A stretch of 64,000 nucleotides of DNA. It comes from Eudromia elegans (lineage: Eukaryota > Chordata > Aves > Tinamiformes > Tinamidae). The stretch lies in assembly GCA_003342815.1 (NCBI GenBank), contig PTEX01000138.1:1789456-1853455 (forward strand), given 5' to 3'. Under the pieces are notes generated by a model, which made no database searches, was not told where the DNA came from, and saw only the letters and a program-made list of their open reading frames with translations. Shown here in pieces: positions 13,440 to 24,100 of this stretch. Numbering within the stretch: position 1 is the stretch's first letter; each line of letters starts with the position of its first letter. Position numbers and translations under genes: made by a program.

Positions 13440-13620
13440 GCGCCCAGGCACGCCCCCCACGCGCGCGGCGTGGAGGGGCCTGCGCGGGGGGGCGGGACCG
13501 AGCACGGCGGCCGTTGGCGGCGCCTGCGCAGTGGGCGGCCCGCCGCGCCCCCGTCGCGGAGAGCGGGGCGGTGTCGTCGGCCGGGTTCGGGCGTCGCGTT
13601 TGCGTTAAGAGGCGGTGCGG

Positions 13621-13800
13621 GAAAGGCTTGTGTTTGGGCAGAGCTGGGGGCGGTGCCGGTAGCTGTGTTCTGTGGGGTTTGGGGGGATGCCCTCTTACGA
13701 GCCTGAGGTGGGAGAGCCTGAGCTGTGTCTGGGCGTGAGAGTTGTTCGAGGGTGAGAATTGAGGTAGATGGGCAGTTCTCTAGGGTGAGGCCAGAGAGTC
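13621..13800 (+). other. Possible first exon and donor of a divergent transcript
   Basis: On the plus strand, just outside the TSC22D2 island, two close-spaced consensus donors occur: AGG|GTGAGA with the exon end at 13,751, and AGG|GTGAGG near 13,784. CpG-island promoters commonly fire both ways, so a spliced antisense non-coding RNA could begin here. There is no conserved coding frame. This is splice-motif evidence only. Confidence 0.25.
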
Positions 13801-15000
13801 CTGCTGCGGCCATGTGCCTTGCGTTCTGCTCAGTACTGCTCCTGGAGAAAGAGGAGCTTGCAGAGAGGATTGATTTCCAGGTCCTGACTTGCTAAGCACA
13901 TATTCGTCAAGCAGTGTGTTCATCAAGCTTGTCCCTGGTTGAGCTCTTTCAGCCCCTCTTGAAGGGCAATTTCCCCCAATATTAGGGCAGTGCATTTCAG
14001 AAGCCCTCTTCCCTTTACTTGAGTCCTCCAAATATTTCCTAGTTGAAGTATATTCCTGATCAGATTCCCAATTCTAAGTTCAGAACATCAGTGCATTCCT
14101 AGCTACTTTGCATAAAACCAGGTTTTCTTTTACCTGATCTCTTGTACCTGCGTGTTGTGTGATTTTCAGTGTGAACTGGTGTTTTTTACAGAGCAGTGAG
14201 CAGAAGTGTAAACAGGAATGGGGATGCGCTATCAGTAATACAGGTGCCGGTGCTGGCTCCAGAGTTTTTTACTATAACCTTATTTTTGTTCTTTTCACAG
14301 ACACCCCATGCTGATGGTTGATACACAGGTGACAAGGAACTTCCCTGTGCTGTGAAGATGTGTCCTTGTAATGCAATGTAAGGATATTCTGATAGTGTCC
14401 CTTTTCCAACCACACTGTCATCCAGCTCCTCCTCTGTGATACTCTGATCTGTTCAGCAGCCGTTCCTTGCCCCTCACCATTAGCATGTTCATTCTTTTCA
14501 TGTAAAGAAACAAAATACTTAATGGATCAGACCCAAAATTTCCACTGCTACCTTCCTTTCACTTTAAGGTTCCTATTAAACGGAACCCCTTGGTTTGGAT
14601 TCCGTTTGCAATTTTGTGTGCCAATCCATTGTGTCTGTATCTGTGTTCGGTAAAATGCTCCACTATGGTGTCATGCCAAAAACTTCTGAACTTCCACAGA
14701 GATTATGCCTACTACATTAACAATGTGAAAACTCATTTATATTAGAAAAGAGTTTTGACTTAATCAGACCTGTGCTACCTTGGTAAATTTATTAAAATCA
14801 GGCATACAGAAAACACGAATCTTTGCTAAATCTTATTTCTCCTCTTTTTTATCAGTTGTAATAGCCCCAATTTCTGAAAGCTAATGCCAGAGATATTCAA
14901 GTATATTCATGTTATTAATGTCTTCACTGATCATGTATTTCAAACCTTTTGCATAGCCATAACTACCATCCTTGAACTTTCTCTTGATATTTATTATCTT
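13800..15000. other. Intergenic sequence upstream of TSC22D2, nothing recognised
   Basis: This is AT-rich single-copy-looking DNA after the end of the CpG island. I see no repeat family, no RNA gene and no convincing coding frame. Confidence 0.6.
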
Positions 15001-15017
15001 GTCACACTGTCTTGTAC

Positions 15018-15201
15018 CTTCTTATAGCAGAAAGGATTGTGCGAATGATCACCCGAGTCTCCGTTTTTCTGAGCACTGCCATATTTTCCAGCAGATGATA
15101 TAATTCAGTGGGAATCTGCCTGTGTCGCTTGACCAAATATAAAAGATAACCAGTGGGTTTTTCGTCCATTAGCCTCAGGTCGCCATCCCACAGTGTATGT
15201 C
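15018..15201 (-). other. Exon-like open segment, unidentified
   Basis: On the minus strand the segment is flanked by an acceptor (tttgtcacttgccAG) and a donor (AAG|GTACAA), giving a 184-nt candidate exon. One frame is open throughout and beyond (about 15,005-15,253). It encodes a plausible soluble, basic stretch containing LWDGDLRLMDEKPTGYLLYL and LLENMAVLRKTETRVIIRTI. The segment has several CpGs that its AT-rich surroundings lack. It starts with two bases of a codon and ends with two bases of a codon. I do not recognise the protein family. It lies 2.1 kb upstream of TSC22D2 on the same strand. It could be an exon of an unannotated gene, a decayed gene fragment, or chance. Confidence 0.25.
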
Positions 15202-15249
15202 CTGGCAAGTGACAAACCTTCACTTTCGTAAGTGTAATACACAAATTGC

Positions 15250-18221
15250 AATCTTAAACTTAGCATTTCACAATGCTAAAGTGACTAATTATGCTAATAC
15301 AATGCTAATACCTAATATGTACAAGAAACTGAATTTTTGGCTTGGACATGAGATATTAAGCTTTCCATTAGTCTAGGAATAATCACTTGTTCTGCAAGTC
15401 AACCTGGTATAATTTGTGAGAGGAAGGAAAAGCTTCTTGATAAGTTTCATTTTAAAACATAGTAATTTGAAATGTGTTCTGTGTGTGGATATGTTTGGTA
15501 TCTTTCAAATTAGTCACAGCAAAGGTAGATTAAACAGCTAAGGGTGAGTTGAAGATGTATAGTAATGCAATGCATGACACTAGTGTTTGTATTGCACATA
15601 CCAGTGAAATCAGCAGTTGTGTTCTTTTTTTTTTCCAGGTTAGCATGAAAGCTGTAGAGAGGCATTAACGACTGGAGATGATCAAAGTAATCTGAGCTGA
15701 CTGGATGGTTTTCAATTCAAATGTAGATGCTGATATAACAAATCCTAAGCCAGAGGGTTTTTCAATTTTCAAGTGAAATGGGCTTCTAGTGCTTTCGTGT
15801 CACAGCTCATGATGTGGTTCATGAAGTATCCCTTTTTTCTGGATGGTATCTGGCATGGATATGATGGAGAAAGTTTCATAAGGGCAAGTAATGGCCTGTT
15901 AAGGCATATAGTAAAGACTTGATGTAATTTTTGTATATTTTTTCATTATTTTTATTTTTTTAATAATTTTCAAATTGAAAGCATTTGGATATGCTTACCT
16001 AAGAACATGAGAGTGAACCTACCGCACAACTACTTTTTTTTATCAATAAGGCAGTTTGTGGAAGACTGTTATGAGCAAAAGTGACACAATCTCCCCCAAA
16101 TTATAATATTTAATATTTTATTAATTTTAATATTTTAGTAATTTTACATTTTAAATATACAGTAACACCAGGTAGCTTGAAAAATCTTACTGATTTTTAC
16201 TATTGCATGTGTGATATTTTATATCAATAACACTTGAAAGCAAAATCTTCCTCAAAAAGTGACATTCTGCAAACATGTGTGAGGGGCCTTAAAATCAAAG
16301 GCAGAAGTTGCTGTGCTTAAACTACCTCTACAGGTCATCTTTCAGAATGAGTAGAGGGAGGAGGCTGATACAGAATTATCAGGATGAAGTTTATGCTCTT
16401 AATACATTTATATACCTGTATATACTTCCTCCACGTAGGGTAACATTTTTAAAAAGTTTAAACAGGTTACTGCTATACTGCTAAGCTTTCAGAGATATTT
16501 TTTTTCTCATAATGCAATAATCCAAAGTAGAAAGTTATTTTCCTCTCATTTTTATGCCACTAGTATATTATACTTCTTAATGTATGCAAATGCTCATTTT
16601 TAGAATACATGAGTCTTCTGACTTAGGTAAGTCTGAAATGTAAAGTAGCAAAGATGCAATTAATCTGTCACTGTTGTTGTTTAGAATAAATTAACCCTTA
16701 CCATTATAAAATTCTAAATCCCAAATTGAAATAGTCAGTTAATAAACTCCATTCATGAACTGTGCATCTATGAATATTTTAATGTAACCTAAAATGTAAT
16801 GAGCAACTTCCAAACAAGCTCTTGCTTGTAAATATTCATCAACCTGTTTTTTTTTTAACTGACATTTCATATGGCCTAGTAAAGGAGAAAGGAAAATTAA
16901 TAAAAGATAAAAATATGGAAAGGAACAAGAATGAACAAGATAAACTGATTATTAACAAAACAGATTTTTGAAAAGTCAAGTATAAAAATGGCTACAGCCC
17001 ATGACCAGATTTGCCAGGATACACACAAATAATCCACACAATGGCCTTGGCAGCATGACACCGATAATATTTTTTTACAAGGTTTAGTTAAGGCTGAACA
17101 ATATCCTAGTATGTTGGGCACAAACCTACTGATATTTTTTATTATGTGTCAAGCATGCATGTGTTCCTTTTTTGTCTGCAAGATAAACATCTACCACTGT
17201 TATTTAAAAGAGATTTCCCTATTACTGGGCTTGGAAAGACTGTATGTCAGATGTGTGGACTCGAATGATTTATGTGTGTGCGCGCATATGTTCATGTTTT
17301 ATGTGGGATGTGCACTTTTGGTTTTACTATTTGGGAACTCCAGGAGAATTTTTATATTTTGGAATTCAGGGATCAGACAACTGTCATGGAATAGGCCTTT
17401 TACAAAATTTCACAGCCTCAGGAGACTGAGAGAGCGCAAAGTACATCACGGATGACAGAAAATAAAAAAGCACAGGAGACTCAAACATGGGTCCCATGCA
17501 GGCTTCCAGTGAAAATGATACTAAAATTTTGCATTTATCTATATGATTTTCAGTGACAAAAAATGACCTTTCCTGATAATATCTGAAATCTCTATGTATA
17601 GACAGTGAAAAAAAGCTATATATTAAAAAAACCCAAACAATTACAGAATTTATAGACATACTAGCACAGCCTTGCCCATATAGATAGATATATATGGTGA
17701 CTGTTAAGGTGTGTGTTTATATGTGTACATGTACATTTAAGGATCTCAAATGATAATAAGAATACGATGTTTTTTTAAAAAGAGATTCAGACTATTTACT
17801 GGTATATACCATTCTAATTCCTTAGTGTTTAGTAACATTAAGCAATTACTGTTTAAGATTCCTGTGGAAAAGCAGTGTGATCTTACATATAGGACAGCAA
17901 GAGTTGTCAGTCTAACTGAAATACAATTTTCATGGAAGCCAGCAGGAAAAGTTCAGAGAACCAGTTTTTAGCCTGAATTTTATACCTAGCTTGGTACTTA
18001 CCTGCAGCATGACCTTACATAAATTATTCTTCCTTCTCTGTGTCTCCTTTTTTTCTCTCTCATCCTTATTTACTCCTCCTGTCTGCAAAGGCAGAGAAGT
18101 CCTCCTCACGGCTCTGCCTGTCTTGCTGTGTTGAGCACTGACACTTTTCGGTCAGGCTGTGTGATACTGTCATACCAATAATGTCATGGAAACATGAGAA
18201 GCCATTTGTTTAACTTGAAGG

Positions 18222-18223
<2 letters not shown>
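15250..18223. other. AT-rich intergenic sequence
   Basis: Very AT-rich, with many short A and T runs (for example around 15,930-15,970 and 16,100-16,150). A strong plus-strand acceptor motif (T-rich tract then CCAG) ends at 15,638, but I found no convincing partner exon. The longer reading frames around 17,100-17,970 lack coding character. Confidence 0.55.
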
Positions 18224-18253
<30 letters not shown>

Positions 18254-18307
18254 CAGAGCTGAACTNNNNNNNNNNNNNNNNNNNTTTTTTTTTTTTTTTT
18301 TTTTTTT
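18224..18307. repeat. Poly-T tracts flanking an assembly gap
   Basis: Thirty T's (18,224-18,253), a short unique piece (cagagctgaact), 19 N's (18,266-18,284) and 23 more T's (18,285-18,307). The gap sits inside or between homopolymers, where sequencing often fails, so its true length is uncertain. Confidence 0.95.
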
Positions 18308-20964
18308 GATTAGAGTATTAGGAATTGCTATAGTTCAGACTCTGAAATATGTGACTTTGAGTCAGTTTGGTATTTTGAGACTGCTATCCCTTTCAGGTGA
18401 GTCCTGTATCAGGATGCTGAGTTAGCAGCTTAAATTTTAAACAGGAATATTAATAATTCCTTGCTTTCACTGTAAGCAATGCATTTTCCAATTTTGTAAC
18501 TAAAGATGCTCATAAGTAGGACATTCATCCAAATTCCTTTTGTTTTTAAAACTCATTCAAATTACCACGAGCAATCTCAAGCCAGGGTGAGATGCAATGA
18601 TCATATGAATATCAAGCTATTTGAATATTGAGATGCAAGACACTGACTTCAAGACACTGACTTCTAGAAGGTGAATTCCAGGTTACAGGCTGCTGGAGGG
18701 AAGAGGATATAGAAAAGGGCAAACGAGTGAGTTGAATGTCTGAGTAGGTTTTTTGCATTTATAAAGGCCTCTAACTGTCTGGAAAACCAGCTAGTAGTAT
18801 CTGCAGCATTTAGCTTCAGGCTCTTCTTAAAGTTTCATGTGACAAAAAAAATGAGACTTTCATTTTTCTTGACCCCCAACAAAATTCTTCTTTTTCTGTC
18901 TTCTATGTGTTCTTTTATGTAGAATATAATAGGCACTAAATAGAATAATTCCCTAACTATGAGAGAAAAAAAAAAAAGAAATAGTTTAAAAAGGTGCAAA
19001 CAGTGGATGGAAGCAGTGGCACAGATGGAAATATAGACTTAACTGCAGTTGAACATGTAGAAAGATTAACCTGATCCTGACCTCTGTTAAGTCAATGACA
19101 GAACTTGTTAAATGTCAGTGGGACCTGTATTTTGCTCAAATAGAAATGTAAAAATCTGCCACAAACAAGTCTATGGGTAACTGGACGTGACTTTAGTGCA
19201 CTATGTTCTTTTTCCTGAAAGCTCAAGTTTACTTTTTTTTCCCCCTAGTCTCTCGGGCTGCCCCTGGTCGTCCTGTTGGTTGGGAATGGTCTAAGGCAAG
19301 ACTTTTTTTCTCTTCAACCTGCACTGTTGGAAAGCATTGTGCACACTGAAGGCACTGGGAAAATAATTCAGGCAAACTACACCACAATATGGAACAGTTT
19401 GCTAAAGAGCGTTGTTTCACTGGGGGAGTCTGAGGTTGTCAGTTAATAGGGTAGTTTTTTTTCAATTACACATGGGCTGTATAAGGTCCTGTGTGGTCCC
19501 CTGTTTGATTTTGCTGTTCTCATATACATAGTTGTTCTCAACCCTGCTCTCTGCTTCATTTTGAATCATCTGTGTTTTTGAGGTAGAGGAGTCTATATGC
19601 AGAAGAGAAATATAAGTCAATTCTGAGCAGTTAGTACAGTTTAAAATTGCAATTTATTCTTGATGCTGAAAAAAATACATTTTGAAGTGACTATACAGCA
19701 ACTAGCATGTGATGGCACTGACAATGAATATTGCTGCAGGAACAGCACATTTAGGGAAGGCAATATCTAATAATTGCTCTAATGGTTTCACTGAAATCCA
19801 AGACAGAATTTTATCCTTCAGGCTCTTTATTAAGAAGCAACTATTAAATATATAACAGCTGGACAAGAGACCAATTATCTCAGCACACCTCTGTCCTATA
19901 TAACAAGCTGAGAACTGTAACTTCCAAAATCTAGGAAGTTGTTTTCCTAGTAGTTTTCCTAGCTTCATCACATGAGACTTTATTAATTTTATCTTTTATT
20001 ATTATGTGAACTAAAACTTGAGCAAATTTCTTAAATTTTTAAGACTGATTTTGATTGTTATTTATGGAGCATGCATGGTTTTGGGCCAGAGTTTAAAAGC
20101 CAAGAAATAATTTGGGGTTTTATCTCTTTTCTTTGAGTTTGCACATGGAACAGTTTGTAAGCTATGGATATTAGTTAACACACTGGAATGCCACGAAATT
20201 TAAAGACATAAAATTTCTCCAATTTGATATATAAATAGCTTACAGCATTTTCAGCATTCCAGCCATATGATCGAGTGGAATCCAGATCAGGTTTCATTTA
20301 CCTCTCTTAAAGAGCAATGTGAAGTGTTTCAGATATCTCAAATGGACTTCAGGAGCATATTCATTCACATTTCAAACTGATAATGAGTAAACAGATACTG
20401 AATCTTTCTGATAATATTGATAGTGCAGAAAATCCACGTTTCTCTTTGTGTAAATTTTACGTCTTTCTCTTTGGCAAGAATGTGTATTTGGATGGAACAT
20501 TTCAACAAATCATCGCTGTATTTCCTGAGATCTGAGTTGCTAATTATCCTGAACAATTTTTCTTTGAATAGGAAGTGCTTTACTTTGTGTATCAAAAAAT
20601 TACTGAGATTTTACAAGTTATATCATTATGTCTCAGAGTTCAGAAGCAAAGATAAAGGCCAACCATATTTTTTTTTTTTTTAATTAGGATTGGACCTTGT
20701 CTGAGCAAAAGGAAAATGTACACAAGTTCCAAATAGCTCATTACTTTAAATAACCTAAGGCACAGCTGCATATCTTGATCTATCATTTGTCTGCAGCACT
20801 GAATTCCCAAGGTGTACATCCTTATGTAATACTTGTAGTATAGGAGTAAGAGATAGTGTGAAAGGAAACAGTATTTTTAAGATGAGAAAACAGTTATAAA
20901 CTACACAATAAAATAATTGTAACTACAGTAATATACATGTGGCCTATTCAAACTGTCTTTCCAG
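18308..20964. other. Intergenic sequence, nothing recognised
   Basis: AT-rich DNA. A small duplication (gacactgacttc twice, about 18,640-18,665) is visible. I see no interspersed repeat or gene. Confidence 0.55.
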
Positions 20965-21137
20965 GGAATCCTGACTTGCTTGTTTGGTATGGTGATGTCT
21001 GTGCTCCGCAGCTGTAGCTGAGACATTTGCGTGGTTGGAAAATGTGAGAAACCCAGGTTCAAAGGTGGACCGGAGTATCTATGCCCCTCATGTTTCACTT
21101 CAACACATGCGATATCTTTTCTTCTCCTTTTCACTTG
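20965..21137 (+). ncRNA. Candidate internal exon of a non-coding transcript
   Basis: On the plus strand a good acceptor (aaactgtctttccAG, ending at 20,964) and a good donor (TTG|GTAAGC, intron from 21,138) bracket 173 nt of slightly GC-richer sequence. All three plus-strand frames contain stops, so any transcript would be non-coding here. It could be an internal exon of a divergent lncRNA from the TSC22D2 island. The minus strand is open across it (about 77 codons) but has no matching splice sites that I trust. Confidence 0.22.
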
Positions 21138-24100
21138 GTAAGCACGTATTCAGGAGCAAAGATTAGAGCTAGGTAAATAAAGGTTGGTGCTAACTTCCAT
21201 ATAGTTAGGTTCTCAGTAATTTTTGACAGTTCTATTGCTAACATATTGTATGGGGTAATGATTAGCAAACCCTGTGCTTCATGTAAACAAGCTACATAAA
21301 ACTTATCTTTTGTAATAGCTGTGACTTTTCAAGAAAATCATAAATATTGATTTATATAGTGGCTTAGTGAATTACCTGCTTCCATTATCTGTATGCAAAC
21401 CAAGCCTCTAGAGTATTTTTGTGATGATTAATTCCTGCTTTTCTCATCAGTCTATAGAGATGCTGTAAAAGCCCAGGACTTCGCACTTAACAGAAGCTCC
21501 CATGCTGATAGACACTATAATGATGTGATAAACATAAGCCTAATGTTTTGGTTATGTATGTCTTAGTTTTTCTGCTGTTAATTTTGTTTTAAAACTTACA
21601 TAAGTAATTCCACTAAAATGGAATTCCACTAAAGTGATTGGAATTGCAACATTAGTCAGCAAGTGTTAGAAGTAGACAAGCAATAGTTGTTTCTGATGAT
21701 CTTCATTTTATATTCTTATTTTTTTGTAATCGAATACTTGCCTTACTTGCCTTAAAAACTTGGTTAAGAGGACAGGCACAGTTTGTTTTGGTTTTTTTTT
21801 TCCTTTATCATTAACTGCAGATTGCAAAATATATCTAAAAGAATACTTGCAGAGTGATCTCAGTGAGATTTTGCTGATTCAAAAGGCTTTCAGAATACTC
21901 TGCGTTAGGATTCTTTAAAATGAGAAAGCAGAACATTTGGGGAAGTGAATATTCTGAAGTTCATCAGAATATTCATTTTTCATCAGAGAAAAATAGTGTA
22001 AACTTATTTATGGATAAAAAAAAATCGCAATGTTTTAAAAAATCACTACTAGGATTTCTATAAAAATTATGTGTTTCATGACTAGCCTTAACATATTATG
22101 CATTAGGTATTTGATCACTAGAATTTTCCTAAAGGTGTTAAACAGTGTTGAAACTCATTTGTCATACTTTGATCGCTTAAAAAAGTGATCATATATGGCA
22201 TATTTCATTTTGAAGAGCATATCTTTTCTCAGATGCACTATGTGTTATTTCCTATGAATAAGAATTAGCTTGTGAATTTTGCAAGTCAAGAGCACAGCGT
22301 GTTTTTCTTCCATGACTGTTAAGTCATCAGGCATCTGAAAATCACTGAAGGCCATGAATACAGTGGTCTGCAAGAGGAGGAGCTGTGGAGCGAGATCAAG
22401 ACTTGTTTCTCCCTCTGATAGAGTTTTTTCATGTTGTTTTTGGTTTTTGTCTCCCAAATGGTCTAACTCTCCCTGGTAGTGGAATGAATTTCACAGCATC
22501 TGAAGCGGACTACGAGATAGGCTGCAGAACATAATGTCATGACCAGCACGCTGAAACGTGTGAGGAGCTACAGCAGCAGAGCTCAGCCTTTGGCTTTATC
22601 CCAGTGGTGTCCTGAGCAGGGAAGCCACGCTGCTTTGAGGCAAGGTTGGCAGGGGCTTCCCTTCACTGATGACAGCATCAGCCTTGATGTTATTGGCACT
22701 ACTGTTGTTCCTATGGCTCTTAATAATGTGAGTTATGTAGCAAAACCACGTTACCTGTTGCCATTCCTAAACAGTAATTGTGCATGGTTAGAAAATCATC
22801 TGGAAAAGCTGCAGACAGGCCTGGTAACAGGCGTTGTGTCAGGAACTGCATCAAAGGAAGGACAGAGAAGCATTTCTTCTGACAGAGTATTGTCAAGAAC
22901 TATCTCATAAGAAAACATTTTTCACCTTTATACTGCTGGAAAGTATTCAGCATTTTTTAACAATATCTGTTAACATACACAAAAAAACCCTAAATACTCT
23001 GCACTCTTAATGTTTCTTTCTTTTTTTCTTCTTTTTTTCCCCTTTCATTAAATCTCCTGTCAAGTACAGGTACCATTGACAATTTGACTTAAAGCTTAGT
23101 TCCTGGACAAGCCTGATTAAACTTGTGGAATTCTTAAAAAAAAAAAAAATCTGAAACTGAGATGAATACACTGCCAAAGTGTTCAAATATAATCTATATA
23201 ATAACAGATCTTGGAATTGCAAGGTAGACAATGGATATTGCCTTTTCTATAGTATAACACTATTGTGTATTGGTTTTGGCAGGAGATGACACAGAGATTA
23301 AATATAACTCAGAACATTGTCTGAAGTTGCAGACTCCAGATCATTGTGGCTTGCCCCTAATGATATTCCAAATACTAAATAATAATAATAATAAAAGTTA
23401 CATTTATATTAAAACTGAATGAAAGATGAGTTAGGAAAATAGTAGAAAAATAGAGGCTAATCCCCTTCTAATTTAAGAATTTATTTCATGATTGCAGTCA
23501 CAATCCTGTAAAGATAGCATGCGTTCGTTTGTGAGTGGGTCACTCTAAGAAAATCAGACACTTGGCAGCTATGGCTTCACTTTCATGTCATGTGTTATCC
23601 AGTATCAAGGAAATTTGCTTTCTGAAAATATGTAGACTACTTCTTTCTAAAACAGTAAACTTTAAACTTCTCTATTCACCACTTTTTTTTCCTTTCCTCC
23701 TTCCTCTGTAAAGACAATAACAATTTTGACTCACGTAAGCACGGTTCCCTTGAGAGTGGATCTAAAATGCTCTTTGAGTTATTCTGCCATTGAAAACACT
23801 TATATAGGTCAGCACACATTTGGCCTTTAGTTTTCAATTGTTTTCTTTTTTGCTTTTTGTATAATGTCTGTAATTAGAAAGAAATCTTCTGCACTACTTT
23901 AGTAAGACTTAAGGCCTGGTTGCTGGATACCCTGATTGATGTAGGTTTCCCTGCTAGGACAATAGTATTTGTTTGCATTGGCTGATACTCACCCTCCAGA
24001 TAACTCCAGAAGAGAAGATAGACTAAAATAAAAGGGAAAAGTATTTTCCAAACTTCCTGTTTTTTTAGTACTGTAGTTTGCAATACCTATTTCCCCTCAG

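Larger units (their letters stand above)
12876..13620 (-). promoter_or_regulatory. TSC22D2: CpG-island promoter and 5' UTR of TSC22D2
   Basis: This stretch is extremely GC- and CpG-rich and abuts the TSC22D2 start codon. CpG density stays high into exon 1 and falls off sharply beyond about 13,620. It has no TATA box but has GC boxes (GGCGGG around 13,400-13,425 and 13,530), a CCAAT box on the minus strand, an E-box and NRF1-like palindromes, typical of a housekeeping promoter. The transcription start cannot be placed from sequence. The 5' UTR probably begins between about 13,000 and 13,350, given the cluster of sites at 13,276-13,440. A donor-like CCAG|GTAGAG lies near 13,112 on the minus strand, so an upstream non-coding exon is possible but unproven. 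Confidence 0.9.

Noticed and set aside
12712..13608. 298-codon plus-strand frame over the promoter and exon 1 of TSC22D2
   Set aside because: It is antisense to the conserved exon and island and owes its length to high GC. The translation is Arg/Ala/Gly/Pro-rich with no domain.
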